Source: Bacillota bacterium
GTDB lineage: Bacteria; Bacillota_I; Bacilli_A; RF39; UBA660
Length of the DNA: 64,000 nucleotides
Reading direction: 5' to 3'
NCBI GenBank assembly: GCA_023460995.1
Contig: JAEWOE010000003.1
Coordinates: 62,001 to 126,000 of the forward strand
Shown here: piece by piece, positions 26,854-34,250 of the stretch
Layout of the letters: every line of letters starts with the position of its first letter
Numbering within the stretch: position 1 is the stretch's first letter
Notes under the pieces: model-generated
What the model was told of the DNA's origin: nothing
What the model saw: the letters and a program-made list of their open reading frames with translations, nothing else
Database searches by the model: none
Translations under genes and position numbers: made by a program

Positions 26854-26904
26854 GCATACTCTCTTTATTTAATTAAATATATATACATAAAGAATTAATA
26901 TACA

Positions 26905-26935
26905 TTGACAGACATAGTATATTATAGTAATATGT
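26905..26935 (+). promoter_or_regulatory. padR operon promoter with overlapping palindrome
   Basis: TTGACA (26905-26910), 17 bases, TAATAT (26928-26933). ACATAGTAT (26912-26920) and GTAATATGT (26927-26935) form an imperfect inverted repeat with ACAT/ATGT ends, the usual PadR operator pattern, covering the spacer and -10. Autoregulation is inferred. Confidence 0.6.
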
Positions 26936-26955
26936 ATATTAAAGAGGTGAGTAAA

Positions 26956-27276
26956 GTGGCACTAACTGCAGATATCATACGTGGTCATACTGAAACTATT
27001 ATACTGTCACTATTAATTATTAATGATAGTTATGGTTATGAAATCAATAAAACTATAAAAGAAAAAACAGATAATGCATATGAACTTAAAGAAGCGACAT
27101 TATACTGCGCATTTAAGAGATTAGAAGAAAATGGATATATTGAATCTTACTGGGGTAGTCAAGATAAAGGTGCTAGAAGACGTTATTATAAAATAACCGA
27201 AGAAGGTAAAAAAAGCTACTTGAGAAGTAAAGAAGATTGGAAAGAAACAAAAAAAATAATTGATAAATTAATTTAA
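26956..27276 (+). CDS. PadR family transcriptional regulator
   Basis: This 106-residue PadR winged-helix regulator has ETIILSLLIINDSYGYEINKTI (helix-turn-helix start), EATLYCAFKRLEENGYIES (recognition helix) and RRRYYKITEEGK (wing). PadR proteins repress neighbouring operons and often sense membrane or drug stress. GTG 26956 follows AGAGGTGAG (26943-26951); an in-frame ATG at 26932 lies inside the -10 and has no ribosome site. It heads the three-gene operon with the next two genes. Confidence 0.87.
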   Translation: MALTADIIRGHTETIILSLLIINDSYGYEINKTIKEKTDNAYELKEATLYCAFKRLEENGYIESYWGSQDKGARRRYYKITEEGKKSYLRSKEDWKETKKIIDKLI

Positions 27277-27286
27277 GGAGAATTTT

Positions 27287-27925
27287 ATGGAAAAAGTTAA
27301 AAGTTATGTAGAAGAATTATTTAAAAATGCACCAAATACTAGAAAGACAAGAGAATTAAAAGAAGAATTGCTACTAGACTTAAATGAAAAGTATAATGAT
27401 TTAATAAAAGAAGGTAAAAAAGAAATCGATGCTTATAAGGAAGTTGTCTCTGGTATAGGTGATATAGATGAGTTAATAAATTTTCAACAATATGATTCTA
27501 ACTATGAAGATTTAAGAAAGAAAAATGCATTAGTGGTTAGTATATGCGTAGGTTTATATATGCTGTCATTTATAGTTGCTATCATATTAGAAGAAATATT
27601 AAATCTTGATGACGCTATAACAGGCATTTCATTTTTTACAATTTGTGGTTTATCGACATGCGTCTTAATATATCATAATATGGCTAAACCAAATTATGTT
27701 AAGAAGAATGATACAATGGTTGAAGAATTTAGGGAATGGAAAAATAATAAGAATAAAACTAGTGAAATAAAGAAAAGCGTTGTTTCTATTATGTGGTCAA
27801 TGATTATAGTATTATATTTTATAATAAGTTTTACTACTTATGCATGGTATATAACGTGGGTTTTGTTTATAATAGGTGCTTTGGCTAATCAAATAATTAA
27901 CTTAATATTTATGATAAAGGAGTAA
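27287..27925 (+). CDS. HAAS/DUF1700-like membrane protein
   Basis: This 212-residue protein has the N-terminal HAAS helical domain (MEKVKSYVEELFKNAP.. TRELKEELLLDLNEKYNDLI.. GIGDIDELI) commonly encoded beside PadR, followed by about four membrane helices from residue 85. HAAS proteins are thought to link PadR regulation to membrane transporters or envelope sensors. AAGGAG precedes the ATG; spacing to padR is 10 bases. Confidence 0.75.
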   Translation: MEKVKSYVEELFKNAPNTRKTRELKEELLLDLNEKYNDLIKEGKKEIDAYKEVVSGIGDIDELINFQQYDSNYEDLRKKNALVVSICVGLYMLSFIVAIILEEILNLDDAITGISFFTICGLSTCVLIYHNMAKPNYVKKNDTMVEEFREWKNNKNKTSEIKKSVVSIMWSMIIVLYFIISFTTYAWYITWVLFIIGALANQIINLIFMIKE

Positions 27926-27928
27926 AGT

Positions 27929-28840
27929 ATGAATAAGAAAATAGCTTATATATTAATTATAATTTTCTTACTATTAATATTATCTTTGGTTTCTGTTATG
28001 AATTTTGCGATAAAAAATGGTGGATTATACTTTTATTCTGGTGGGTATAAAAGCATCGTAAAAGAAGAAGTATATGCCTTAGAACAAATAGATAATATAG
28101 ATTTAAAACTAAAATCCTCTGATGTAAAATTCTTTGTATCAGAAAATAACGAATTAAAGATAATACAATATGGCAATGATGATTCAAAAGAGTTTGAAGA
28201 AAATAATGATAGTGATTCAATACAAATAATTGATAATCCTATTAATTTTATATTTTTTAATTTTGGAAATAATTCTAGATATGAAGTATTTTTACCAAAT
28301 AATTATAAAGGTAATTTATTAGTTGAAACAGTGTCTGGTGAAATAACTCTAAATAATTTTAATTTAGATCTAAAAAAGATTGAGATACAATCAGTTAGTG
28401 GTGATATAGAATTAGACTCAAGTTTTACAACTACAGATGCAAAAGTTAAAACAGTATCAGGAGAAATCAGTATCAATAAAATTAGTTCAAAAGAAATAAC
28501 TTTAGAAACAACTTCAGGTGATATTGAAGCTAATAGTATTTCTTCAACTGATTCTAATATAACTACAGTATCAGGCGAGATATCATTAAATTATTTATCA
28601 AATATGGCTAAGATAAAAACCACTAGTGGTGATGTAGAAATAAATGACTTGATGATTAATAAAGATTCTAAAATATCTTCTGTGTCTGGTGAAATTAGTA
28701 TTAATATGAATAAGGAAAGTAACTGTATAATTAAAACTGATACACTAAGCGGAAGTACACATATTAAAAATAATTACTATGATAATGGAGATTATGAATT
28801 AAATATAAAAACTACATCTGGCAATATAGAGATAAAATAA
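27929..28840 (+). CDS. DUF4097 beta-repeat membrane-anchored protein
   Basis: This 303-residue protein has an N-terminal membrane helix (about 5-28) and then a regular DUF4097-type beta-helix with seven or more repeats of the form T/S-V/T-S-G-E/D-I. The repeats alternate SGEI and SGDI/SGDV. The anchored domain is probably extracytoplasmic and may bind cell-wall components. It is the third gene of the PadR-HAAS-DUF4097 envelope operon, three bases after the HAAS gene. Confidence 0.82.
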   Translation: MNKKIAYILIIIFLLLILSLVSVMNFAIKNGGLYFYSGGYKSIVKEEVYALEQIDNIDLKLKSSDVKFFVSENNELKIIQYGNDDSKEFEENNDSDSIQIIDNPINFIFFNFGNNSRYEVFLPNNYKGNLLVETVSGEITLNNFNLDLKKIEIQSVSGDIELDSSFTTTDAKVKTVSGEISINKISSKEITLETTSGDIEANSISSTDSNITTVSGEISLNYLSNMAKIKTTSGDVEINDLMINKDSKISSVSGEISINMNKESNCIIKTDTLSGSTHIKNNYYDNGDYELNIKTTSGNIEIK

Positions 28841-28854
28841 TATCTCTTTTTTTG
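28828..28854 (+). terminator. intrinsic terminator
   Basis: AGAGATA pairs with TATCTCT across loop AAATAA, then seven T; overlaps the DUF4097 stop. Confidence 0.8.
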
Positions 28855-28928
28855 CCACTAACCGTGCTAGACTTTTTTTCATTTTTATGTTATTATATAA
28901 AAACTTTTTATATAAAGGGGTGATTAAT

Positions 28929-29654
28929 ATGGCAAGAAAAATGCTCGTATCTGATTATGACGGTACACTAAAAAGTGATATAAAGAATTTATTAGTAAAT
29001 ATTGAAGCAGTAAAAGAATTTAGAAGAAAGGGTAATATATTTACCATTTCAACAGGTAGAAGTTATGATTCCATAAAAAGTGAATGTGATAGATACAAGA
29101 TTGAATATGACTTTATAAATTGTTTAGATGGCTCAGTTTTATATGACAAAAATGGCAACTTAATATATGCTAATACTATACATAGACAAGATTTAATAGC
29201 CTTAGCGATAACATTGCCAGGTAAAGATGTTGTTTCATCAGCTGATTATTATGATACACATGGAATAACTAATTTCAATAAATATGATATTAGTAGTGAA
29301 GATGTAGAGAATATAGTTTTGATTCATTTAAAGTTGAAGTTATTTAAATCTTTAAAAGAGTATATCTCTGGTTTTAGTGCCAGTTATCCAGACATAAAAT
29401 TTGAAAAATATTATAATAATTATCTTGTCAAAAATGATTTTGATAAGAGTAAGGGATTACAGAAGCTTGAAACATATTTAAAAAATGAAATAGATCATGA
29501 AAATATAATAACTGTAGGAGATAACAGTAATGATTTAGAAATGTTAAGAGACTATAATGGTTATAAAATGCTTACTTCTTATCCATGTATGTATAATAAA
29601 GGATTAAAAACAACAAGGGAAGTACATACTTTAATTAAAAAAATAAATAGATAA
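28929..29654 (+). CDS. HAD-IIB (Cof-type) phosphatase
   Basis: This 241-residue Cof-like HAD phosphatase has SDYDGTLKSD (nucleophile), ISTGRSYDSI (motif II), KGLQKLETYL (lysine of motif III) and GDNSNDLEML (motif IV), with a C2B cap between. Such enzymes dephosphorylate sugar phosphates or flavin precursors; the substrate cannot be read from sequence. AAAGGGGTGATT fixes ATG 28929. It is monocistronic and converges on murD. Confidence 0.85.
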   Translation: MARKMLVSDYDGTLKSDIKNLLVNIEAVKEFRRKGNIFTISTGRSYDSIKSECDRYKIEYDFINCLDGSVLYDKNGNLIYANTIHRQDLIALAITLPGKDVVSSADYYDTHGITNFNKYDISSEDVENIVLIHLKLKLFKSLKEYISGFSASYPDIKFEKYYNNYLVKNDFDKSKGLQKLETYLKNEIDHENIITVGDNSNDLEMLRDYNGYKMLTSYPCMYNKGLKTTREVHTLIKKINR

Positions 29655-29659
29655 AGTAA

Positions 29660-29686
29660 AAAGAACAATATGTATTGTTCTTTTTG
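29660..29686. terminator. bidirectional terminator
   Basis: AAAGAACAATA pairs with TATTGTTCTTT, with A/T runs on both sides, between the convergent HAD and murD genes. Confidence 0.75.
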
Positions 29687-29690
29687 TTTA

Positions 29691-31034
29691 CTATTTATTA
29701 TCTTTAACATATTTAATAAAAGCTTCAGCTTTTTCTTGATAATTTTTAAAGTATTCATAACTTGGCGCTGCTGGTGAAAGTAAACATATTCTATCTTTAG
29801 CAGTAATATCTTTTGCCTTTTCAACAGCTTCTTTTAAATCACTTATATAATAGATATTTTTGTCTTTTATCTGTTTACCTATTTTGTATCCAGTAGATGG
29901 CATACATATTAAATTATTGATTGAACTATTATTTAAATAATCAATTAATGATTGATAATCTATACCACGATCCATACCACCAAATATAAGGGTATCTACA
30001 TTTTTTAAAGTTTCAATACTCTGTATAGTTGCCTCAGGAATAGTGGCAAGTGTATCAACATAAAAATTTATATCATTACATTTTCCAACATATTGTATGC
30101 GATATTCTAGTGGTTTAAAAGTGTTAATACTTTCAGTTGCTTTTTCTAAATCAAGTTTAAGTAAAAAAGCAACAACAAGAGAAAAAGTTATATTTATAAG
30201 ATTATGATTACCTAATAATAATCTATCGCTATTACAATCATATAACAAACTATTTTCAAAAAAGATATTATTATCCTTTTTAAAAGTATCCTTTTTTTCT
30301 TCCATAGATATTGCAAATAATTTGGAATCAAAATTTTCTTCATCAATATATTTTTTTAAATACTCATTATCAAAGTTATATATTCCAATATCGTCTTTAT
30401 CTTGATTTTTAAACATATTTAATTTAATATGATGGTAATGATAAAGTGAACCAGCATGATCTAAATGATCTTCAAATAGATTAAGGATTAAACCTATATG
30501 TGGTGATACATTTAAAAACTCTAGTTGATGACTAGATAATTCAATTACTATTAATGATTCATTAGTATATTTCTCTATTTCATCTAAAACTGGCCTACCA
30601 ATATTACCAACTAAATATACATCTTTATTTTGATCTTTTAGTATTTTATAGATTAAACTTGAAGTAGTACTTTTTCCTTTAGTGCCAGTTACTCCAATAC
30701 AATTATCCTTGTAAACTTCGAGTAGTAATTCAACTTGTGAAGAAATTTTATTTCTAATAGATGAGATATCTATATCTTTTAAAGAAATTCCAGGTGTTTT
30801 TATAATTAAATCATATTTGTTTAAATTATCTAAATAATTATCACCAAAAACAAACTCTATATTATCACTGAATTCTTTATAAAAATCACTTTTTATATCA
30901 TTATAATCTATTATCGTTATTATGGTATTTTGGCAATACTTTTTTATAAAGCGATAAGTAGATTTACCTTCACGGCCAAACCCTAATATAGCAATATGTT
31001 TATTACTTAACTTTTCTGCAATTTTATGATACAT
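29691..31034 (-). CDS. murD: UDP-N-acetylmuramoyl-L-alanine glutamate ligase (MurD, probably MurD2-type)
   Basis: This 447-residue Mur ligase adds glutamate to UDP-MurNAc-L-Ala. GFGREGKSTY (residues 18-27) marks the N-terminal Rossmann part, GTKGKST (117-123) the ATP loop, IVIELSSHQLE and NLFEDHLDHAGSLYHYHHIK the central domain. Its start overlaps the end of murL by 11 bases. In MurL-containing organisms the partner ligase (MurD2) adds L-Glu, which MurL then epimerises; the pairing suggests that specificity here. ATG 31034 is chosen; TTG 31043 is adjacent to the ribosome site. Confidence 0.87.
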   Translation of the reverse strand: MYHKIAEKLSNKHIAILGFGREGKSTYRFIKKYCQNTIITIIDYNDIKSDFYKEFSDNIEFVFGDNYLDNLNKYDLIIKTPGISLKDIDISSIRNKISSQVELLLEVYKDNCIGVTGTKGKSTTSSLIYKILKDQNKDVYLVGNIGRPVLDEIEKYTNESLIVIELSSHQLEFLNVSPHIGLILNLFEDHLDHAGSLYHYHHIKLNMFKNQDKDDIGIYNFDNEYLKKYIDEENFDSKLFAISMEEKKDTFKKDNNIFFENSLLYDCNSDRLLLGNHNLINITFSLVVAFLLKLDLEKATESINTFKPLEYRIQYVGKCNDINFYVDTLATIPEATIQSIETLKNVDTLIFGGMDRGIDYQSLIDYLNNSSINNLICMPSTGYKIGKQIKDKNIYYISDLKEAVEKAKDITAKDRICLLSPAAPSYEYFKNYQEKAEAFIKYVKDNK

Positions 31035-32373
31035 ACTTCTCAAGTTCCTTCTTTAATAGATTTTCAAAATGTGAATCTAAGTTATTTTTTTTATTATATC
31101 TATGCTCATAGTCTAAACTAAGAACTAAATCATAATTATCTTTGTAATACTGTAGTAAGAAAGGTAATTCTCCTTTTGTCTCAGTTATTCTTTTTGATAT
31201 AGCGTATTTTGCTTCTTCATATGAACCAACACACTCAAAAGGTTTAACTCCAGTTATTCCAATAAGTTCTTTAAAAATAGGAAGTAAACTTTCTTTTTTA
31301 TATAGATCTTCTCCAAAAATATTTACTAATTCATCATCATTTAAAAATGGGCTTAGTATTATATAAACAAATAAACATTTAGGGCATTCACAGCACCATT
31401 TCCATAGTTCATTTTTACTACCTACATTACAACTTTTAAATATTGTGTGATACTTTTTATATTTTGAAAACAGTAATCCGATCTGATATTCTGTTAAAGG
31501 TCTTAAAAAGCTAAAATACTTTAAATCAATATTAAAATATTTTTTGGTATACTCATTAAAATCATTTTCAAATTCATAACTTTTCGAATATTGATGATTA
31601 ATCTTAGTTCCGATAACAGTTCCTTCATTAGCACTTTCTTCATTAGAAAGTATAATATACTTTTTATTCATAAGGTAACCAACTAAATATGTTTCAAAAG
31701 CAAGTAACGAACTAAAAGGAGTGTGACCATTTAAAAAACCTTGTTCATTAAGCACTAATAACTTCTTATCTATTGTTCTTTTTATTTTAACAATTTTTTC
31801 CTCATTATAACCGGCTACTTTTGCACAGGCGATTTGGACCATTTTTGGATTTTGTATAACAATACTATTATCTTCATCTTTTAATATTTCAAGTGTAACA
31901 TTTGAATCTTTTCCCCCACCAAGTAAAATTAAGTTACCTTGTCCTAAATAAGATATGTTTGTATTTTCTGTTTTTTCACAAACTATTTTAAAATCTACTA
32001 AAGATTTTTCATCAATATTAATTTTATTAACATATAAAAATTCTCCTAGACCATAATATAATAATTTTTTTATAAAGTTAATTTGCTCTAAGTCTAAATA
32101 TCCAGCTTTTATAATTATTTGTTTAGGGCATACACATTTATAATAACTAATCATTTCTATTAAACCAATGTGAAAAATCAAATCATTTCTGAACTCATTA
32201 TTAATATTTTTATTAGTGATTATATTTTTAGGTATCTTTGTAATAGGGTGAAAACTAGTAAGATTTTCAATTTCAAAATTGAATTTTATTATTAAGTCAT
32301 CTTCATCTTCAGTTACTTCATAACTATCATAAGTAAAACTAGGATAGTTTTTTCTAAGTTCATCAAAATTCAT
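31024..32373 (-). CDS. murL: MurL-like UDP-MurNAc-L-Ala-L-Glu epimerase
   Basis: This 449-residue protein has GGGKDS (152-157), a pyrophosphatase-type ATP loop, then SNEESANEGTV, NHQYSKSYEFE, FLRPLTEYQIGLLFSKY and WCCECPKCLFVYIILSPF, the order typical of MurL. MurL converts the terminal L-Glu of UDP-MurNAc-L-Ala-L-Glu to D-Glu, replacing glutamate racemase. The downstream overlapping murD supports this. GAAGGGAA precedes ATG 32373. Identification rests on remembered family motifs, not a search. Confidence 0.78.
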   Translation of the reverse strand: MNFDELRKNYPSFTYDSYEVTEDEDDLIIKFNFEIENLTSFHPITKIPKNIITNKNINNEFRNDLIFHIGLIEMISYYKCVCPKQIIIKAGYLDLEQINFIKKLLYYGLGEFLYVNKINIDEKSLVDFKIVCEKTENTNISYLGQGNLILLGGGKDSNVTLEILKDEDNSIVIQNPKMVQIACAKVAGYNEEKIVKIKRTIDKKLLVLNEQGFLNGHTPFSSLLAFETYLVGYLMNKKYIILSNEESANEGTVIGTKINHQYSKSYEFENDFNEYTKKYFNIDLKYFSFLRPLTEYQIGLLFSKYKKYHTIFKSCNVGSKNELWKWCCECPKCLFVYIILSPFLNDDELVNIFGEDLYKKESLLPIFKELIGITGVKPFECVGSYEEAKYAISKRITETKGELPFLLQYYKDNYDLVLSLDYEHRYNKKNNLDSHFENLLKKELEKYVS

Positions 32374-32395
32374 TGTTTCCCTTCTTTCTAGAAAA

Positions 32396-32439
32396 GAGAC
32401 TCTAATAGGACAAAATTACTACGACATCCTAAGAGTCTC
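32396..32439 (-). promoter_or_regulatory. leader hairpin upstream of murL (possible attenuator)
   Basis: GAGACTCT (32396-32403) pairs perfectly with AGAGTCTC (32432-32439), extended by TAGGA/TCCTA. On the minus strand the 3' arm is followed by TTTTC, and the murL ribosome site begins a few bases later, so it looks like a leader terminator. Confidence 0.5.
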
Positions 32440-32516
32440 CCCAGTTTATAAAATCATATATATGTATAATTTGCATTTCAAAATATACTATTATTTTTCA
32501 TAATATTTATTACTAA

Positions 32517-32545
32517 ATAGTAGCACTTATATGGTATTTTGTCAA
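32517..32545 (-). promoter_or_regulatory. sigma-A-type promoter of murL-murD
   Basis: On the minus strand TTGACA (32545-32540), 17 bases, TACTAT (32522-32517). It gives a leader of about 135 bases. Confidence 0.6.
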
Positions 32546-32575
32546 TATTTGTAATATAATGCAATGATTCTAAAA

Positions 32576-33016
32576 TTATATGTAATATACGTAAGAGGAA
32601 TTATTAACATAGTTTGAAGAATTATAAATTAACTGTTTTAAATTTACCTTAATTAGTGCTTCTTTTAGTACTTCATCAATGAAGTTAGTAACATGATCTG
32701 ATATAACCTTACTAACTTCAGGACATTTAGTTAATGTAATACAACTGTCATTATTAAATAGATTACTTTCAGTTATACTTAATAAATCTAATAATGTAAT
32801 TTCCTCTGGATTTTTGTTTAATTTATATCCGCCTTGTGGGCCTTTGACTGAACTAACTATATTATTTTTTTTAAGCAAAGAAAAAATCTGCTCTAAGTAT
32901 AACTTTGAGATATTTAAATCTTTTGAAATATTCGCCAAAGTTAATAAGTTATCATTCTTGTTTGCCATATAAATCAGGGCTGCTATAGAATATTGTGATT
33001 TTGCTGAGATTTTAAT
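32576..33016 (-). CDS. Rrf2 family regulator (CymR/IscR-like), ATT start
   Basis: This Rrf2 winged-helix regulator has about 146 residues. The conserved family start KISAKSQYSIAALIYMANK is encoded upstream of the first ATG (32968), and the only start codon in reach of AGAGGTGAT is ATT (33014-33016), so I take that. LTLANISKDLNISKLYLEQIF is the recognition part and VKGPQGGYKL the wing. Only two Cys (SCITLTKC) are present, unlike cluster-binding IscR. Divergent from cysK, it is probably a CymR-like repressor of cysteine synthesis. Confidence 0.8.
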   Translation of the reverse strand: MKISAKSQYSIAALIYMANKNDNLLTLANISKDLNISKLYLEQIFSLLKKNNIVSSVKGPQGGYKLNKNPEEITLLDLLSITESNLFNNDSCITLTKCPEVSKVISDHVTNFIDEVLKEALIKVNLKQLIYNSSNYVNNSSYVYYI

Positions 33017-33083
33017 AATATCACCTCTTATTACAATTTGTATGATAGAGGTTATTATTTATATACATAATATTTAAATTTTA

Positions 33084-33138
33084 TTATCATTTTTATTTAT
33101 TAAACATATAATGTATTAAATATTAAACATATATGTTT
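33084..33138 (+). promoter_or_regulatory. cysK promoter and operator repeats
   Basis: TTATCA (33084-33089), 17 bases, TATAAT (33107-33112). Direct copies of TTAAACATATA at 33100-33110 and 33123-33133; the second is part of the perfect palindrome AAACATATATGTTT (33125-33138). These cover the -10 and start region and are a likely Rrf2/CymR operator. Confidence 0.55.
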
Positions 33139-33166
33139 TATATGTTATAGAATGGAGAATGATATT

Positions 33167-34099
33167 ATGTCTAAAATTTATAAAAAATTAAGCGAATTAA
33201 TTGGTAAAACTCCCTTACTTGAACTTACCAATTATGAAAACAATTTAAACTTGGAATCAAAAATAATAGCAAAACTTGAATATTTTAATCCTGCTGGAAG
33301 TGTTAAGGACAGAATTGCCAAAGCTATGATAGATGATGCAGAACAAAAAGGGTTATTAACTCAAAGTTCTATTATAATTGAACCAACCAGTGGTAATACA
33401 GGTATTGGGTTGGCATCTGTAGCTGCTTCAAAAGGTTATAAAGTCATTTTAACTATGCCTGAGACAATGAGTCTTGAAAGACGAAATTTATTAAAGGCAT
33501 ATGGCGCAGAACTTGTATTAACAGAAGGATCGAAAGGAATGAAAGGGGCAATTGCTAAAGCAGAAGAACTTGCTAAGGAAACACCAAATTCATTTATACC
33601 TAGCCAATTTACTAATTTAGCAAATCCATCAATTCATTTTAATACAACAGGTCCCGAAATTTGGGAAGATACTGATGGCTCGGTTGATATCTTAGTATCT
33701 GGAATTGGTACAGGTGGTACTATTACTGGCGTTGGAAATTATTTAAAATCAAAGAATCCAAATATAAAGGTAGTTGCAGTAGAGCCTTTTGATTCACCAG
33801 TTTTATCTGGTGGAAATCCAGGACCACATAAGATACAGGGAATTGGAGCTGGTTTTGTGCCAGATGTATTAAATACAAAAATTTATGATGAAATAATAAA
33901 AGTTACAACTAAGGACGCCTTTAATACAAGTAAGTTACTATCAAAAACGGAAGGATTACTTGTAGGAATTTCATCAGGTGCAGCACTTTGGGCAGCAACT
34001 GAACTTGCCAAATTAGCTGAAAACAAAGATAAGAAAATAATTGTAATTTTACCTGATAATGGTGAAAGATACTTATCGACTCCGCTATTTAACGAATAA
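33167..34099 (+). CDS. cysK: cysteine synthase (O-acetylserine sulfhydrylase)
   Basis: This 310-residue PLP enzyme makes cysteine from O-acetylserine and sulfide. NPAGSVKDR carries the PLP lysine (Lys47), PTSGNTGIGLA the substrate loop, SGIGTGGTITG the phosphate-binding loop, and GISSGAA the C-terminal PLP contact. ATG 33167 follows GGAG at 33154-33157; the ATG at 33152 overlaps that site. Divergent Rrf2 regulator and operator repeats point to repression when cysteine is ample. Confidence 0.93.
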   Translation: MSKIYKKLSELIGKTPLLELTNYENNLNLESKIIAKLEYFNPAGSVKDRIAKAMIDDAEQKGLLTQSSIIIEPTSGNTGIGLASVAASKGYKVILTMPETMSLERRNLLKAYGAELVLTEGSKGMKGAIAKAEELAKETPNSFIPSQFTNLANPSIHFNTTGPEIWEDTDGSVDILVSGIGTGGTITGVGNYLKSKNPNIKVVAVEPFDSPVLSGGNPGPHKIQGIGAGFVPDVLNTKIYDEIIKVTTKDAFNTSKLLSKTEGLLVGISSGAALWAATELAKLAENKDKKIIVILPDNGERYLSTPLFNE

Positions 34100-34140
34100 A
34101 TACCAGTGTCTACATAATCAATAATTTTATATTTAATAAA

Positions 34141-34178
34141 AAAAATCTTCTATTAAAAATAGTTGATTTTTATTTTAT
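34141..34178 (+). terminator. weak terminator-like hairpin
   Basis: AAAAATC/GATTTTT with inner CTATT/AATAG, followed by a T-rich stretch, after cysK. Confidence 0.45.
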
Positions 34179-34197
34179 TACCAAGTTGTACTTTTTA

Positions 34198-34226
34198 TTG
34201 TCTATCAAACAAATGTATGATATACT
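34198..34226 (+). promoter_or_regulatory. promoter of pcrA
   Basis: TTGTCT (34198-34203), 17 bases, TATACT (34221-34226) with an extended TG. Confidence 0.6.
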
Positions 34227-34250
34227 GTTTAAGGATAGTTAGGTGAATTT

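Noticed and set aside
33144..33151. TGTTATAGA as the cysK -10
   Set aside because: Transcription would start inside the ribosome site; the TATAAT at 33107 with TTATCA fits better.
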